Source: Urinicoccus sp.
GTDB lineage: Bacteria > Bacillota > Clostridia > Tissierellales > Peptoniphilaceae
Length of the DNA: 5,405 nucleotides
Direction: 5' to 3'
NCBI GenBank assembly: GCA_029983435.1
Contig: JASBZN010000083.1
Coordinates: forward strand, 1 to 5,405
In this document: positions 5,306 through 5,405 of the stretch, one piece after another
Layout of the letters: every line of letters begins with the position of its first letter
Position numbering within the stretch: position 1 is the first letter of the stretch
Notes under the pieces: generated by a model
Databases searched by the model: none
The model's input: the letters and a program-made list of their open reading frames with translations, nothing else
Told to the model about the DNA's origin: nothing
Program-made: the position numbers and the translations under genes

Positions 5306-5405
5306 TTATTCTACAGTAACAGATTTTGCTAAGTTTCTAGGTTTATCCACATCATTTCCCAAGGCGAGGCTTGTTTCATAAGCTAGCAACTGTTGGGGTA
5401 AAACG
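5306..5405 (-). CDS. glmS: Glutamine-fructose-6-phosphate aminotransferase, C-terminal end only
   Basis: On the - strand, 32 codons and a TAA stop (5308-5306) read VLPQQLLAYETSLALGNDVDKPRNLAKSVTVE. The ending D-V-D-K-P-R-N-L-A-K-S-V-T-V-E is the highly conserved C-terminus of GlmS, the enzyme making glucosamine-6-phosphate from fructose-6-phosphate and glutamine for cell wall synthesis. This tail belongs to the isomerase half, where the C-terminal loop closes the sugar site. The rest of the gene continues beyond the right edge. It is convergent with the SLH gene and shares the bidirectional terminator. The glmS ribozyme found upstream of many Firmicutes glmS genes would lie outside this window. 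Confidence 0.95.
   Translation of the reverse strand, partial: VLPQQLLAYETSLALGNDVDKPRNLAKSVTVE

Noticed and set aside
1..5405. Mobile elements, CRISPR arrays, tRNA or rRNA genes, toxin-antitoxin or phage genes
   Set aside because: No transposase, spaced repeat array, cloverleaf-like or rRNA-like sequence was seen, and coding genes fill nearly all the space.

Overview
The window is AT-rich, gene-dense DNA from a low-GC Gram-positive (Firmicutes) bacterium, most likely an anaerobe of the Clostridia/Tissierellia type. This rests on the strong AAGGAGG-type ribosome binding sites, TTG and GTG starts, the codon use, and an S-layer homology (SLH) surface protein. The species cannot be named from this sequence.

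Positions 1 to 4167 hold the end of a cobalamin (vitamin B12) biosynthesis operon, all on the + strand and tightly packed. The order is cobJ/cbiH (5' end outside the window), cobK/cbiJ, cobT, cobU, cobS and a cobC-type phosphatase. Three junctions are 4-base ATGA overlaps, one gap is 1 base and one is 14 bases, so translational coupling is likely. The first two enzymes belong to corrin-ring synthesis (C17 methylation with ring contraction, then reduction of the precorrin-6A-stage macrocycle). The last four make up nucleotide-loop assembly: CobT activates the lower-ligand base, CobU activates adenosylcobinamide, CobS joins the two and CobC removes the phosphate. No cobalamin riboswitch lies in the window; one would be expected upstream of the operon.

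Positions 4168 to 4206 form a short intergenic region with a good inverted repeat that overlaps a plausible promoter. No recognisable terminator closes the cob operon here. Next comes a secreted protein with a signal peptide, a beta-rich possibly Fn3-like region and three C-terminal SLH motifs. Its true start is probably TTG at 4225, not the ATG at 4207.

Positions 5188 to 5305 hold two terminators: a + strand hairpin for the SLH gene and a perfect 19-bp palindrome with A and T tracts that can stop transcription both ways. The last 100 bases are the C-terminal end of glmS on the - strand, convergent with everything else.

I see no new multi-gene system. The points most worth a second look are the dyad/promoter/repeat cluster at 4147 to 4216, the start of the SLH gene, and its link to the cob operon.
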